Of a stretch of 64,000 bases of DNA, positions 19,064-26,650 are shown piece after piece. How positions within the stretch are numbered: position 1 is the first letter of the stretch; each line of letters opens with the position of its first letter. The DNA is from Proteiniphilum saccharofermentans (GTDB lineage Bacteria; Bacteroidota; Bacteroidia; Bacteroidales; Dysgonomonadaceae), in the NCBI RefSeq assembly GCF_900095135.1, contig NZ_LT605205.1:2356001-2420000 (forward strand), read 5' to 3'. The translations under genes and the position numbers were made by a program. The notes under the pieces were generated by a model, which saw nothing but the letters and a program-made list of their open reading frames with translations, made no database searches and was not told where the DNA came from.

Positions 19064-19930
19064 TTATGGATACATATCAAGATTTCCATGGAAAAACAAA
19101 ATTGCTACTCTAAAATTATCATCATTTCTATATCCTCTGGCAATTGTTTTTATCTCTTGTATTGAACTGTTTAACCTTTCTGCTCTTGCATTTGAGGCAC
19201 CTGTTTCTATTGCGTTTACAATGCCGTTTTGATGTCTGTCAAACATCTCGACTACCTCATTCATTTCTTTAATATTCGCCCTTTGGGCATCCAGCCGCCA
19301 AAAGGAATATATGGCAAGGGCATCCAGCCGGTTTTGGCGAAATGCGATGTCTCTAAAATTTTCCTTTACTCTCCAAGCTCTCGAAACCTCATAATTGGCA
19401 TTTGATATAGCCTCGAAAGCAATATACTGTTTATTGGTAAAGTTCATTTTATCCTTCAAAAACAGATACTTGCTCTTCTTTAAGGCATCGTTTGTTTTAA
19501 CTTCTCTCTTGCGAACTTTATCTACCGCTTTATTCAAATAGCCCACCAAATGGAAGTTGTCATGACAGAGTTTAGCTTCCTTAAAATACTTATTTGCGCC
19601 ATAGATATAAGCATCCCACATATCCGTGCATACGGTCTTGACGGATTTGCGCTGCTTTTGAGAAAGTTTTACGCATAAATCATCTACGCTTTTTTTGGTT
19701 CGTCCCGATACAACCTCAATAACTACTCCGGCGCGCTCATCGGATAAGATGCTTAAATAGTGATGTCCTTTTTTGGTTGCTTTCTCGTCAATGCTCAGGT
19801 GTGGATAAATGTCGCTTTTGTCTCGACGTTCCAGCCCTCGAGATACGCTGCGGTGCATTATCCGGCTTACTTGTGAGTGGCTCAATGACAAAAGTTTAGC
19901 TGTGCGGCTTTGACTTTTTGTCAGAGACAA
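19064..19930 (-). CDS. ISL3-family transposase, C-terminal DDE part
   Basis: 288 residues holding the helix-turn-helix (LLSLSHSQVSRIMHRSV) and the DDE domain: Asp in LSIDEKATKKGHHYL, Asp in VCTDMWDAYI and Glu in AERLNSSIQEIKTIARG. It lacks the normal N-terminal domain, which is encoded by the upstream frame; no good start precedes it. It is most likely made as a fusion after a -1 shift at the A8 run 19942-19949, or else is inactive. Confidence 0.88.
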   Translation of the reverse strand: MSLTKSQSRTAKLLSLSHSQVSRIMHRSVSRGLERRDKSDIYPHLSIDEKATKKGHHYLSILSDERAGVVIEVVSGRTKKSVDDLCVKLSQKQRKSVKTVCTDMWDAYIYGANKYFKEAKLCHDNFHLVGYLNKAVDKVRKREVKTNDALKKSKYLFLKDKMNFTNKQYIAFEAISNANYEVSRAWRVKENFRDIAFRQNRLDALAIYSFWRLDAQRANIKEMNEVVEMFDRHQNGIVNAIETGASNARAERLNSSIQEIKTIARGYRNDDNFRVAILFFHGNLDMYP

Positions 19931-19935
19931 AGTTT

Positions 19936-20262
19936 CTATCGTTTTTTTTCAAGTAAAGTCGTCAGACGTTCACCTGTATCTGCCCAGCTAACGTCAACGG
20001 AACGGATTTCACCGCCTATTTTATAGCGCGGAATACGTGCAGTTAAATAGGTCTTGTATTGCCATAAATCCAAATGACGCCAATTACGCTCATGACGATA
20101 ATCGTAAATGGGGTAATCTCTTCCGTCAATTTCTACAAAATCAAACTTATATGATAGGTGAACATAAACAGATTTTTCTTCTTCATTTATTTGAACATTG
20201 TCTACACACCATAAATCATTGATAGGCAGTAAGATTCTTTCTAATATATCGCTTGTTGTCAT
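19936..20262 (-). CDS. ISL3-family transposase, N-terminal part
   Basis: About 108 residues matching the N-terminal region of ISL3 transposases (PIYDYRHERNWRHLDLWQYKTYLTARIPR is recognisable). The zinc-ribbon cysteines seen in many ISL3 members are absent here. The frame runs to TAG at 19936 just after a run of eight A residues on the coding strand. A one-base backward slip there joins LLEKK directly to TIETLSLTKSQSRTAK of the next frame, restoring an approximately 400-residue transposase. The ATG at 20262 is the best start. Confidence 0.8.
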   Translation of the reverse strand: MTTSDILERILLPINDLWCVDNVQINEEEKSVYVHLSYKFDFVEIDGRDYPIYDYRHERNWRHLDLWQYKTYLTARIPRYKIGGEIRSVDVSWADTGERLTTLLEKKR

Positions 20263-20349
20263 ACGATACAAAGGTAAAATTTATTTTGTTAAGTCATATT
20301 AAAACGGGAAGAACCTTCAATGAAATAAACAGGAATACTGCCTCTCGAA

Positions 20350-20379
20350 TCTTGAATTTGAATTGAAAATCGACGTAGT
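20350..20379 (+). repeat. Inverted copy 1 of a 30-base intergenic repeat
   Basis: This 30-base stretch, whose core is GAATTGAAAATCGACGTAGT, recurs in inverted orientation at 24257-24286 with one mismatch. It lies in the spacer next to the DUF3472 gene, within AT-rich sequence of approximate 7-base periodicity. Confidence 0.7.
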
Positions 20380-20416
20380 AAATTGAAAATCAGTGCAACT
20401 AAATTTGAAATCTTCT

Positions 20417-21700
20417 TCACGGAAGCCCGTCAAAATCTATTTCCGGCGGTTGATTACCAGCCGTTTTATGGAATCTGGATTGAAATTCGGTAGAGTCATG
20501 GAAAAATCCACAGTTTTTCAGGAAAAACCGGTTCGATTGTGGATCATACCCTCCCTGATAATCGATACGGGCACCTGCTTTCGCAGTCGCATCGTAGGTG
20601 AATGATGCTTTCTTTCCCGGGATCCATTCCCCGGATTTGGCACGAAACCACTGATTCCCGAAATAAACCATTCGCGTCAGATACCCCTGCCCGGGAATAA
20701 AATTCTCAAGGAAAGAATGCGCCCGCTTATAATATGTGTCGGTTTTCGGACGAAGGAACGACGCGATAAGTCGCCATTGGTTCTCTTCGGGAGCGAAAAA
20801 CCACGAGGTATACACTGTGTTCCCTTTATTATCGGGCGCCACACGGGTAAGAAAACGATAAGTGTTCGCAATCTTCCACGGATAACGCAAGAAACTCTGG
20901 CCACCCGACCCTTCATTGCCAAATTCCCCGGTATACACGTCCTTTCCTTTTTTGAGCATCACAATTTTCATACTGTCGGGAATCAGTTTCGGATCTTCCG
21001 TTTCAAACGGGCTCCACACAGAAAAGAGGACTCTTCGTTCGTTCTCCGAATTGCATTGTATCCCGAAATATCCTTCCCCAAAACCGTTTGCCATATAGTA
21101 ACTCCCGATTACATCATTGTGCTGCGGTACCATTATTTCATTATAAAACCATTCAATGGTATCTTCCGGCATGGTGTAAGAAAGATGTACAGAGGGCCCT
21201 CTCCGCCCCCAATAGTCGGCAAAATCATCCACATAAACCATCCTGTCATCATCATTCTCAATGGTTAGCGATCCAATTACCCCAAAATCCCCTCCCGTTT
21301 TAGAGATACCCTGTAACGTTATTGTGACATACCCCGGTTCGACGATACGGAAAGGCTTCAACTCTACGCTAAACTCTCCGGCATTTAGTTGAATGTTTTG
21401 GTTTTTTTGATGAACGCCCTGATGTTCTATCCCCACTTTTATCCGTGATTTTCCTTCGTCGAGGGTACCATTAAGAGTTACCCGTACAGTCTGCGGTCTG
21501 GAGAAATAGACATATGTTTTCACCTCACTTTTCGGATCCGTCCATTTTTCCAACCCGTGACGGCCGATTTTTGCACCGGCACCATGTGCCGTGACATACG
21601 CATTTCCACTCAGTCGTACTTCTTTTTTACTTACGCTTTGTGCCGATAATTGAGATACAAATATCAGAATGCAAAGTAAAAAGGGTAATTTGGTTTTCAT
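20417..21700 (-). CDS. Secreted DUF3472 domain protein
   Basis: A 427-residue protein with an N-terminal signal peptide (about 1-20, LLCILIFVSQLSAQ). Residues about 35-160 form a beta-rich DUF5077-like domain (NAYVTAHGAGAKIGRHGLEKW). The rest is DUF3472 (VHLSYTMPEDTIEWFYNE and SGGQSFLRYPWKIANTYRFL are conserved blocks). DUF3472 proteins are often near polysaccharide genes in Bacteroidetes, but no reaction is established. It has no companion genes here; IS-disrupted spacer follows it and nfnA diverges from it. Confidence 0.82.
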   Translation of the reverse strand: MKTKLPFLLCILIFVSQLSAQSVSKKEVRLSGNAYVTAHGAGAKIGRHGLEKWTDPKSEVKTYVYFSRPQTVRVTLNGTLDEGKSRIKVGIEHQGVHQKNQNIQLNAGEFSVELKPFRIVEPGYVTITLQGISKTGGDFGVIGSLTIENDDDRMVYVDDFADYWGRRGPSVHLSYTMPEDTIEWFYNEIMVPQHNDVIGSYYMANGFGEGYFGIQCNSENERRVLFSVWSPFETEDPKLIPDSMKIVMLKKGKDVYTGEFGNEGSGGQSFLRYPWKIANTYRFLTRVAPDNKGNTVYTSWFFAPEENQWRLIASFLRPKTDTYYKRAHSFLENFIPGQGYLTRMVYFGNQWFRAKSGEWIPGKKASFTYDATAKAGARIDYQGGYDPQSNRFFLKNCGFFHDSTEFQSRFHKTAGNQPPEIDFDGLP

Positions 21701-21799
21701 TTTTATATGTTAATTGGGCAATTAGCTTTTAAAATTTCCATTCTTGACGGAAATCAGCAACAAAGCGTATTAAAACTCCCACAAAAATACATTAATTAC

Positions 21800-21830
21800 T
21801 TTTAGAAACCCTCAAAATAACCTACTTTTG
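21800..21830 (+). promoter_or_regulatory. Candidate nfnA promoter
   Basis: TTTT (21800-21803), 19 bases, then TACTTTTG (21823-21830), 28 bases before the start codon. One mismatch in the -33 box. Confidence 0.55.
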
Positions 21831-21858
21831 TATTCCGATTTATTGAATCCAACACAAC

Positions 21859-22644
21859 ATGAACAAAATCGTTTCGAAAGAGTATTTATCCGACAGAGTG
21901 GTAAAGTTTGAGGTGGAAGCTCCACTTATCGCCAAAAGCCGCAGAGCAGGGCACTTCGTAATCGTACGCGTGGGAAAGAAAGGGGAACGTGTGCCTTACA
22001 CCATTGCTGATGCTGATTTGAAAAAAGGGACAATCACCTTGGTCATTCAAAAGGTAGGGAAATCATCACAAAAAGTATGTGAACTCAACACAGGAGATTA
22101 TATCACCGATATAGTAGGCCCATTGGGAAAGGCTACCCACATAGAGAACTTCGGAACGGTCGTATGTGCGGGAGGAGGTGTGGGTATCGCACCGATGCTG
22201 CCCATCATGAAAGCCATGAAAGAAACGGGAAACAAAGTGATTTCGGTACTCGGGGCGAGGACAAAGGAACTAATCATCCTCGAAGAGCAGGTACGAGAGC
22301 ATTCCGACGAAGTGATAATCATGACCGACGACGGGTCTTATGGCGAGAAGGGATTGATTACCAACGGCGTGGAGAAAGTAATACTGCGAGAGAAAGTAGA
22401 TATGTGCGTCACCATTGGCCCTGCTATCATGATGAAATTTGTGTCAGAATTGACAAAAAAGTATGATGTACCTACCGTAGCATCACTTAATACTATTATG
22501 GTTGACGGTACCGGGATGTGTGGAGCATGTCGTGTCACAGTGGGCGGACAGACCCGGTTTGTGTGTGTGGACGGGCCTGAATTCGATGCCCATCAGGTGG
22601 ATTTCAACGAAATGCTGATGCGGTTAAAGGCGTATGACAGGTGA
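21859..22644 (+). CDS. FAD/NAD-binding reductase subunit, NfnA/SudB-like
   Basis: A 261-residue flavoprotein of the ferredoxin-NADP reductase superfamily. An N-terminal FAD-binding beta-barrel (about 1-95) is followed by an NAD(P)-binding domain beginning VVCAGGGVGIAPMLPIM, then a [2Fe-2S] cluster region GMCGACRVTVGG ... FVCVDGPEFDAH. This is the small subunit of NADH-dependent ferredoxin:NADP oxidoreductase (Nfn) or sulfide dehydrogenase (Sud). The following gene encodes the large subunit, so the pair forms the complex. Electron bifurcation is the role known for NfnAB; whether this pair bifurcates is inferred. Confidence 0.88.
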   Translation: MNKIVSKEYLSDRVVKFEVEAPLIAKSRRAGHFVIVRVGKKGERVPYTIADADLKKGTITLVIQKVGKSSQKVCELNTGDYITDIVGPLGKATHIENFGTVVCAGGGVGIAPMLPIMKAMKETGNKVISVLGARTKELIILEEQVREHSDEVIIMTDDGSYGEKGLITNGVEKVILREKVDMCVTIGPAIMMKFVSELTKKYDVPTVASLNTIMVDGTGMCGACRVTVGGQTRFVCVDGPEFDAHQVDFNEMLMRLKAYDR

Positions 22645-22747
22645 AAAGTTAAAAGTGGAGAGTGGAGAAGATTGATTTTTTGATGTACAGATTTGATGAT
22701 TCAACGATTTTGAATTTTGAATCTTGAATCTTGAATTTTTGAATAAC
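22641..22747 (+). repeat. Heptad-periodic spacer between nfnA and nfnB
   Basis: From the nfnA stop codon the sequence advances in 7-base units that stay in register: GTGAAAA, GTTAAAA, GTGGAGA, GTGGAGA, and further on AATTTTG, AATCTTG, AATCTTG, AATTTTT (22692-22747). Adjacent units differ by one or two bases. No ORF or obvious structure explains it. Confidence 0.75.
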
Positions 22748-22754
22748 AAAATAT

Positions 22755-24233
22755 ATGAGTGAATATCTGAAAGCCGAACGGGCACAGGAGTGGCGGGAGG
22801 CATTGCGCAAATCGATAAAAAACAAAGATCGTATTGCCATACCACGGGTAAAGATGCCTGAAGTAGATCCTGCCGTGCGTAGTCGTACATACGACGAAGT
22901 AAACCTCGGGTTGACGCCAGAGTTGGCCGCCAATGAATCACATCGTTGCCTCGACTGCGTGGATCCTACCTGCATCACCGGTTGTCCCGTAGAGATCAAT
23001 ATCCCCAAGTTCATCAAGAATATCGAGCGGGGTGAATTCTTAGAGGCAGCCAAAACATTGAAGGAAACCAGTGCCCTGCCGGCAGTCTGTGGCCGTGTAT
23101 GCCCACAGGAGCGGCAGTGCGAAAGCCAGTGTTTCTATACGTTGAAGCTGAAGAAAGAACCCGTAGCCATAGGCCATCTGGAACGATTTGCAGCCGATTA
23201 CGAACGTATGAGCGGTAATATCTCCATACCGGAGACTGCTCCAACTAACGGCATCAAGATCGCCGTAGTGGGATCCGGCCCTGCAGGATTAGCTTTTGCA
23301 GGTGACATGGTGAAGCTGGGATACGACGTCACCGTATTTGAAGCCCTCCATGAGCTAGGAGGTGTACTTCGTTACGGCATTCCCGAGTTTCGTCTGCCTA
23401 ATGAGATAGTGGATATCGAAATCGATGGCCTGAAAAAGATGGGGGTGAAGTTCGTAACCAACTGTATTGTAGGCAAAACTATCTCGCAAGAAGATCTCAA
23501 AGCCGAAGGGTTCAAAGGTATTTTCGTAGGTAGCGGTGCCGGGTTGCCCAACTTTATGAATATTCCCGGTGAAAACCTGATTGGTATTATGTCCTGCAAT
23601 GAGTATCTTACCCGTGTAAATCTTATGCAGGCAGCCGATCCCGATAGCGATACCCCGGTATATAAGGGAAAAAAAGTAGCAGTAGTCGGTGGCGGCAATA
23701 CCGCCATGGATGCCGTCCGTACTGCACGACGACTTGGAGCTGAGAGAGCAATGATTGTCTATCGTCGCTCCGAAGAAGAGATGCCTGCCCGTGTGGAAGA
23801 GATCAAGCATGCCAAAGAGGAAGGAATTGAATTCTATACATTACATAACCCTATTCGTTACGAGGGGGATGAACAGGGACACGTACAGAGGATGTTGTTA
23901 CAACGGATGGAATTAGGTGCGCCCGACCAGTCCGGACGCCGCCGTCCCGTAGCGATTGAAGGTGACACCACCTGGCTGGAAGTTGATGAGGTGATTGTGA
24001 GTGTGGGGGTTTCTCCCAATCCTTTGATCCCGCAAAGCTTCGATGGGATGGAAGTCACTTCCTGGGGCACCATCGTTGTCAACAGCGACACAATGCAGAC
24101 TGCCGACGAGATGATCTTTGCCGGCGGTGACATCGTGCGCGGAGGAGCGACTGTTATTCTCGCCATGGGTGACGGGAGAAAGGCTGCCAAGGCAATGCAT
24201 CAATACTTGAAAGGTGACCAGGTGGAAAAGTGA
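22755..24233 (+). CDS. NADPH-dependent oxidoreductase large subunit, NfnB/GltA-type
   Basis: A 492-residue iron-sulfur flavoprotein homologous to the glutamate synthase small subunit. N-terminal cysteines C65, C68, C73 and C77 (CLDCVDPTCITGC) and VCGRVCPQERQCESQC bind [4Fe-4S] clusters. An FAD site (VVGSGPAGLAFAGDM) and an NADPH site (VVGGGNTAMDAVRTARRLGA) follow. No glutamate synthase large subunit lies nearby, and the gene is paired with the NfnA-like subunit, so NfnB/SudA is more likely than GltD. Probable use: exchange of reducing power between ferredoxin, NADH and NADPH during fermentation. Confidence 0.9.
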   Translation: MSEYLKAERAQEWREALRKSIKNKDRIAIPRVKMPEVDPAVRSRTYDEVNLGLTPELAANESHRCLDCVDPTCITGCPVEINIPKFIKNIERGEFLEAAKTLKETSALPAVCGRVCPQERQCESQCFYTLKLKKEPVAIGHLERFAADYERMSGNISIPETAPTNGIKIAVVGSGPAGLAFAGDMVKLGYDVTVFEALHELGGVLRYGIPEFRLPNEIVDIEIDGLKKMGVKFVTNCIVGKTISQEDLKAEGFKGIFVGSGAGLPNFMNIPGENLIGIMSCNEYLTRVNLMQAADPDSDTPVYKGKKVAVVGGGNTAMDAVRTARRLGAERAMIVYRRSEEEMPARVEEIKHAKEEGIEFYTLHNPIRYEGDEQGHVQRMLLQRMELGAPDQSGRRRPVAIEGDTTWLEVDEVIVSVGVSPNPLIPQSFDGMEVTSWGTIVVNSDTMQTADEMIFAGGDIVRGGATVILAMGDGRKAAKAMHQYLKGDQVEK

Positions 24234-24327
24234 TTAGTTAATTCTGTCTGGATTTGACTACGTCGATTTTCAATTCAGATTCAAGAGTCAAAATTCTCCA
24301 CTTTTAGTTTTTAGTTATTAGTTATGA
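24230..24327 (+). repeat. Heptad-periodic spacer between nfnB and pdxB, including inverted repeat copy 2
   Basis: The whole spacer can be divided into 14 in-register 7-base units, clearest at the end: ACTTTTA, GTTTTTA, GTTATTA, GTTATGA, the last overlapping the pdxB start. Bases 24257-24286 are the inverted copy of 20350-20379 (29 of 30 identical). Confidence 0.7.
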
Positions 24328-25436
24328 AAATACTTGCGGATGCACATATACCCTACTTGAAAGGGGTTGCCGAACAGTTCGGCGAAGTGGAATACCTTCC
24401 GGGAAATCAATTCACCCGGGAGGCTATAAAGGAAAAAGATGCGCTTATTGTGCGTACTGTCACCCATTTCGGAGAAGAGATCCTTACGGGAACCAATGTA
24501 AAGCTGATCTGTTCTGCCACTATCGGCTTTGACCATATCGACACGGCATGGTGTGACGCCCACGGAGTTGCCTGGCGTACCGCACCCGGCTGTAACGCTG
24601 CTTCGGTTGAGCAATATGTGACCGCTTCCCTGTTATATCTGGCCGATAAATATCAATTGGATCTGACAAAAAAAACTATTGGAATAGTAGGTGTAGGGAA
24701 TGTAGGAAGCAAGGTCGATGCTGCCTGCAATAAACTCGGGATGCGGGTGTTGCTGAACGACCCACCACGTGAAGAGAATGAAGGTCCGGGGCTTTTCACG
24801 GATATAGAAACCATCCAACGGGAAGCAGATTTCATTACCTTCCACACGCCATTGACAAAGACCGGAAAACATAAAACCTTTCATTTGGCAGATGACCGTT
24901 TCCTGTCATCAGCCACAAAAAGACCTTTTATTATCAATGCAGCCCGGGGAGGGGTAGCAGATAATCAGGCCCTAAAGAGAGCAATTCATAATGGAAATAT
25001 TGCCGGAGTGGTAATCGACTGTTGGGAAAATGAGCCGGAGATAGACAGGGAATTACTTCAACTGGCAGATATCGCTACACCTCATATTGCAGGTTATAGT
25101 GCCGACGGCAAGTGGACAGCCACAAAGATGAGCCTTGAAAATCTCAATAAATTCTTCAACTTAAGCGCAGAAAATATACACTATCAGGAGATACCATCTC
25201 CCTTAAACCCTATCATCAACCTGCAGGGCATTGATTCAGGGCATCAGCTCCAACATGCGGTTTGGCATACTTATAATCCGATGAAAGAAACAACCGCACT
25301 GAAATCCTCTCCCGAGAAATTTTACTGGTTTCGCTCCAATTATCCTTTACGGAGGGAATATCGAGCATACACGGTTTTTCATGCAGATGATAAGATTTTA
25401 CAAATTCTACTCAGTCTGGGATTCAACGAGAAGTAA
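24324..25436 (+). CDS. pdxB: 4-phosphoerythronate dehydrogenase
   Basis: A 370-residue D-2-hydroxyacid dehydrogenase-family enzyme of the PdxB group. It oxidises 4-phosphoerythronate in the DXP-dependent pathway to pyridoxal phosphate. Visible features: NAD-binding IGIVGVGNVGSKV, the catalytic INAARGGVADNQAL with Arg, and a C-terminal dimerisation region beyond the usual 2-hydroxyacid dehydrogenase length. The start MKILADAHIPYLKGV is typical of PdxB. It follows nfnB by 90 bases of repetitive spacer and ends at a bidirectional terminator. Confidence 0.92.
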   Translation: MKILADAHIPYLKGVAEQFGEVEYLPGNQFTREAIKEKDALIVRTVTHFGEEILTGTNVKLICSATIGFDHIDTAWCDAHGVAWRTAPGCNAASVEQYVTASLLYLADKYQLDLTKKTIGIVGVGNVGSKVDAACNKLGMRVLLNDPPREENEGPGLFTDIETIQREADFITFHTPLTKTGKHKTFHLADDRFLSSATKRPFIINAARGGVADNQALKRAIHNGNIAGVVIDCWENEPEIDRELLQLADIATPHIAGYSADGKWTATKMSLENLNKFFNLSAENIHYQEIPSPLNPIINLQGIDSGHQLQHAVWHTYNPMKETTALKSSPEKFYWFRSNYPLRREYRAYTVFHADDKILQILLSLGFNEK

Positions 25437-25518
25437 ATATGAAGCGGATTTTTGCTTAGACCGACAATCCGATGACTAACAGAATATGGAGGGTAAAGGA
25501 CGGTTTACTCAAAAAAAA

Positions 25519-25540
25519 ACCTGATGCAAATGCACCAGGT
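25519..25540. terminator. Bidirectional terminator between pdxB and rpsP
   Basis: A hairpin ACCTG..TGCA / TGCA..CAGGT with one mismatch, flanked by A9 on the left and CTTTTT on the right, so it has a U-tract for both convergent genes. Confidence 0.8.
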
Positions 25541-25565
25541 CTTTTTCCCTTAATGTATGTTTAAT

Positions 25566-26309
25566 TTATTCAGGTTTTTCCTCTGCAACTTCTTCAGAAG
25601 CTTCGGCTTTCGGTTCTTCCTTTACTTCAGCAACTGCTTCCTCTTTAGCAGGAGTTTCTTCGGTTGCGGCGGGAGTTTCAGCAGGAACTTCTTCCTTCAC
25701 AGGCGCTTCCTCCACTTCTGCAGGGACTTCTTCAACCTTTGCCTCAACAATTTCTTCAACTGCTGATTCAGCCGGTTCTGCAACTTCAACTGTTTCTTCA
25801 GCAGCAGGAACTTCCTCTTCTACGGGAGCAGGAGCGTTAGCAGCTTCTTCTTCGGCTTTTTTCTTAGCCAAAACTTCCGCCCTGGTCTTGTTAACCTCTT
25901 TTTCGGCATCCAGACGAGCTTTTTCTTCAGCACGCTTTTGCTCATCATCTTTATCTTTGATCTTCTGAGTGAGTTGCGATTTCGAATTTTTCCATGCTTC
26001 GAATCTTTTTTCAGCTTCCGCCTCATCAAAAGCGCCCTTTTTCACACCTCCAAGAAGATGTTTTTTCAATAATACACCCTCTTCCGATAAGATATTACGT
26101 ACCGTGTCGGTGGGTTGTGCCCCAGTCTGCAGCCAATACAAAGCTCTTTCGAAATCTAAAGTGATCGTAGCAGGATGTGTGTTCGGATTGTATGAACCTA
26201 TCCTCTCAATGTACTTTCCATCTCGTGGTGCTCTGCTATCTGCAACAATAATCTGATAGAAGGGATAATTTTTACGTCCTCTTCTCTGTAAACGAAGTTT
26301 TGTTGCCAT
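25566..26309 (-). CDS. rpsP: 30S ribosomal protein S16 with long acidic C-terminal extension
   Basis: A 247-residue protein. Residues about 1-85 are a normal bS16 domain ([59 protein letters not shown]). A charged helical linker rich in Lys and Glu follows (about 100-155), then roughly 90 residues composed almost wholly of Glu, Ala, Pro, Val and Thr. Extended S16 is common in Bacteroidetes; this extension is long and highly acidic, and probably disordered. A full-consensus promoter and a terminator frame it as a single-gene unit. Confidence 0.94.
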   Translation of the reverse strand: MATKLRLQRRGRKNYPFYQIIVADSRAPRDGKYIERIGSYNPNTHPATITLDFERALYWLQTGAQPTDTVRNILSEEGVLLKKHLLGGVKKGAFDEAEAEKRFEAWKNSKSQLTQKIKDKDDEQKRAEEKARLDAEKEVNKTRAEVLAKKKAEEEAANAPAPVEEEVPAAEETVEVAEPAESAVEEIVEAKVEEVPAEVEEAPVKEEVPAETPAATEETPAKEEAVAEVKEEPKAEASEEVAEEKPE

Positions 26310-26351
26310 TTAGTAGTTTCTTTTAAAATTGATTTTTTGCATTTGCGGGTG

Positions 26352-26382
26352 CAAAGATAACGATTAATTTCTTATCCTCAAA
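26352..26382 (-). promoter_or_regulatory. rpsP promoter
   Basis: TTTG (26379-26382), exactly 19 bases and TATCTTTG (26352-26359) on the minus strand: a full match to the Bacteroidetes consensus. It lies 43 bases before the start. Confidence 0.8.
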
Positions 26383-26551
26383 ATAGATTTCCTCCTGTTT
26401 CGCACAGAGATATAAAAAAACAATAATTACATTAAATTACACAAAACAACATCTACATTAAAGCTTATTTCAAATAATATTTTAGAAATTTTAAATATTA
26501 ATATATTTATTTTCTCACTAATTTAATTATTATGAAAATAAGAATTATTTA

Positions 26552-26583
26552 TTTGGAACTTTTTACAAAATTTCCTATATTTG
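26552..26583 (+). promoter_or_regulatory. Promoter of the first AraC/TPR regulator
   Basis: TTTG (26552-26555), 20 bases, TATATTTG (26576-26583), 67 bases before the start codon. The surrounding 26310-26650 spacer is strongly AT-rich and contains only this and the rpsP promoter. Confidence 0.65.
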
Positions 26584-26650
26584 ACAGCATATATGTATGT
26601 TGTGTATTTGTTTGACAAGACCAAAAAACAATTAACTAAACAACCAAAAT

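Larger units (their letters stand above)
19034..20315 (-). mobile_element. ISL3-family insertion sequence
   Basis: A 1282-base element bounded by 29-base imperfect inverted repeats that both begin GGTTCT and end TATGACTTAACA (19034-19062 and 20287-20315). It is flanked by an exact 8-base target duplication TTCAATGA (19026-19033 and 20316-20323), the duplication size known for ISL3. It carries one transposase gene split into two overlapping reading frames. Sharp ends and an exact duplication indicate recent insertion. Confidence 0.93.

Noticed and set aside
22755-24233. Glutamate synthase small subunit (gltD)
   Set aside because: No large subunit nearby and an NfnA-like partner immediately upstream make NfnB/SudA the better reading.
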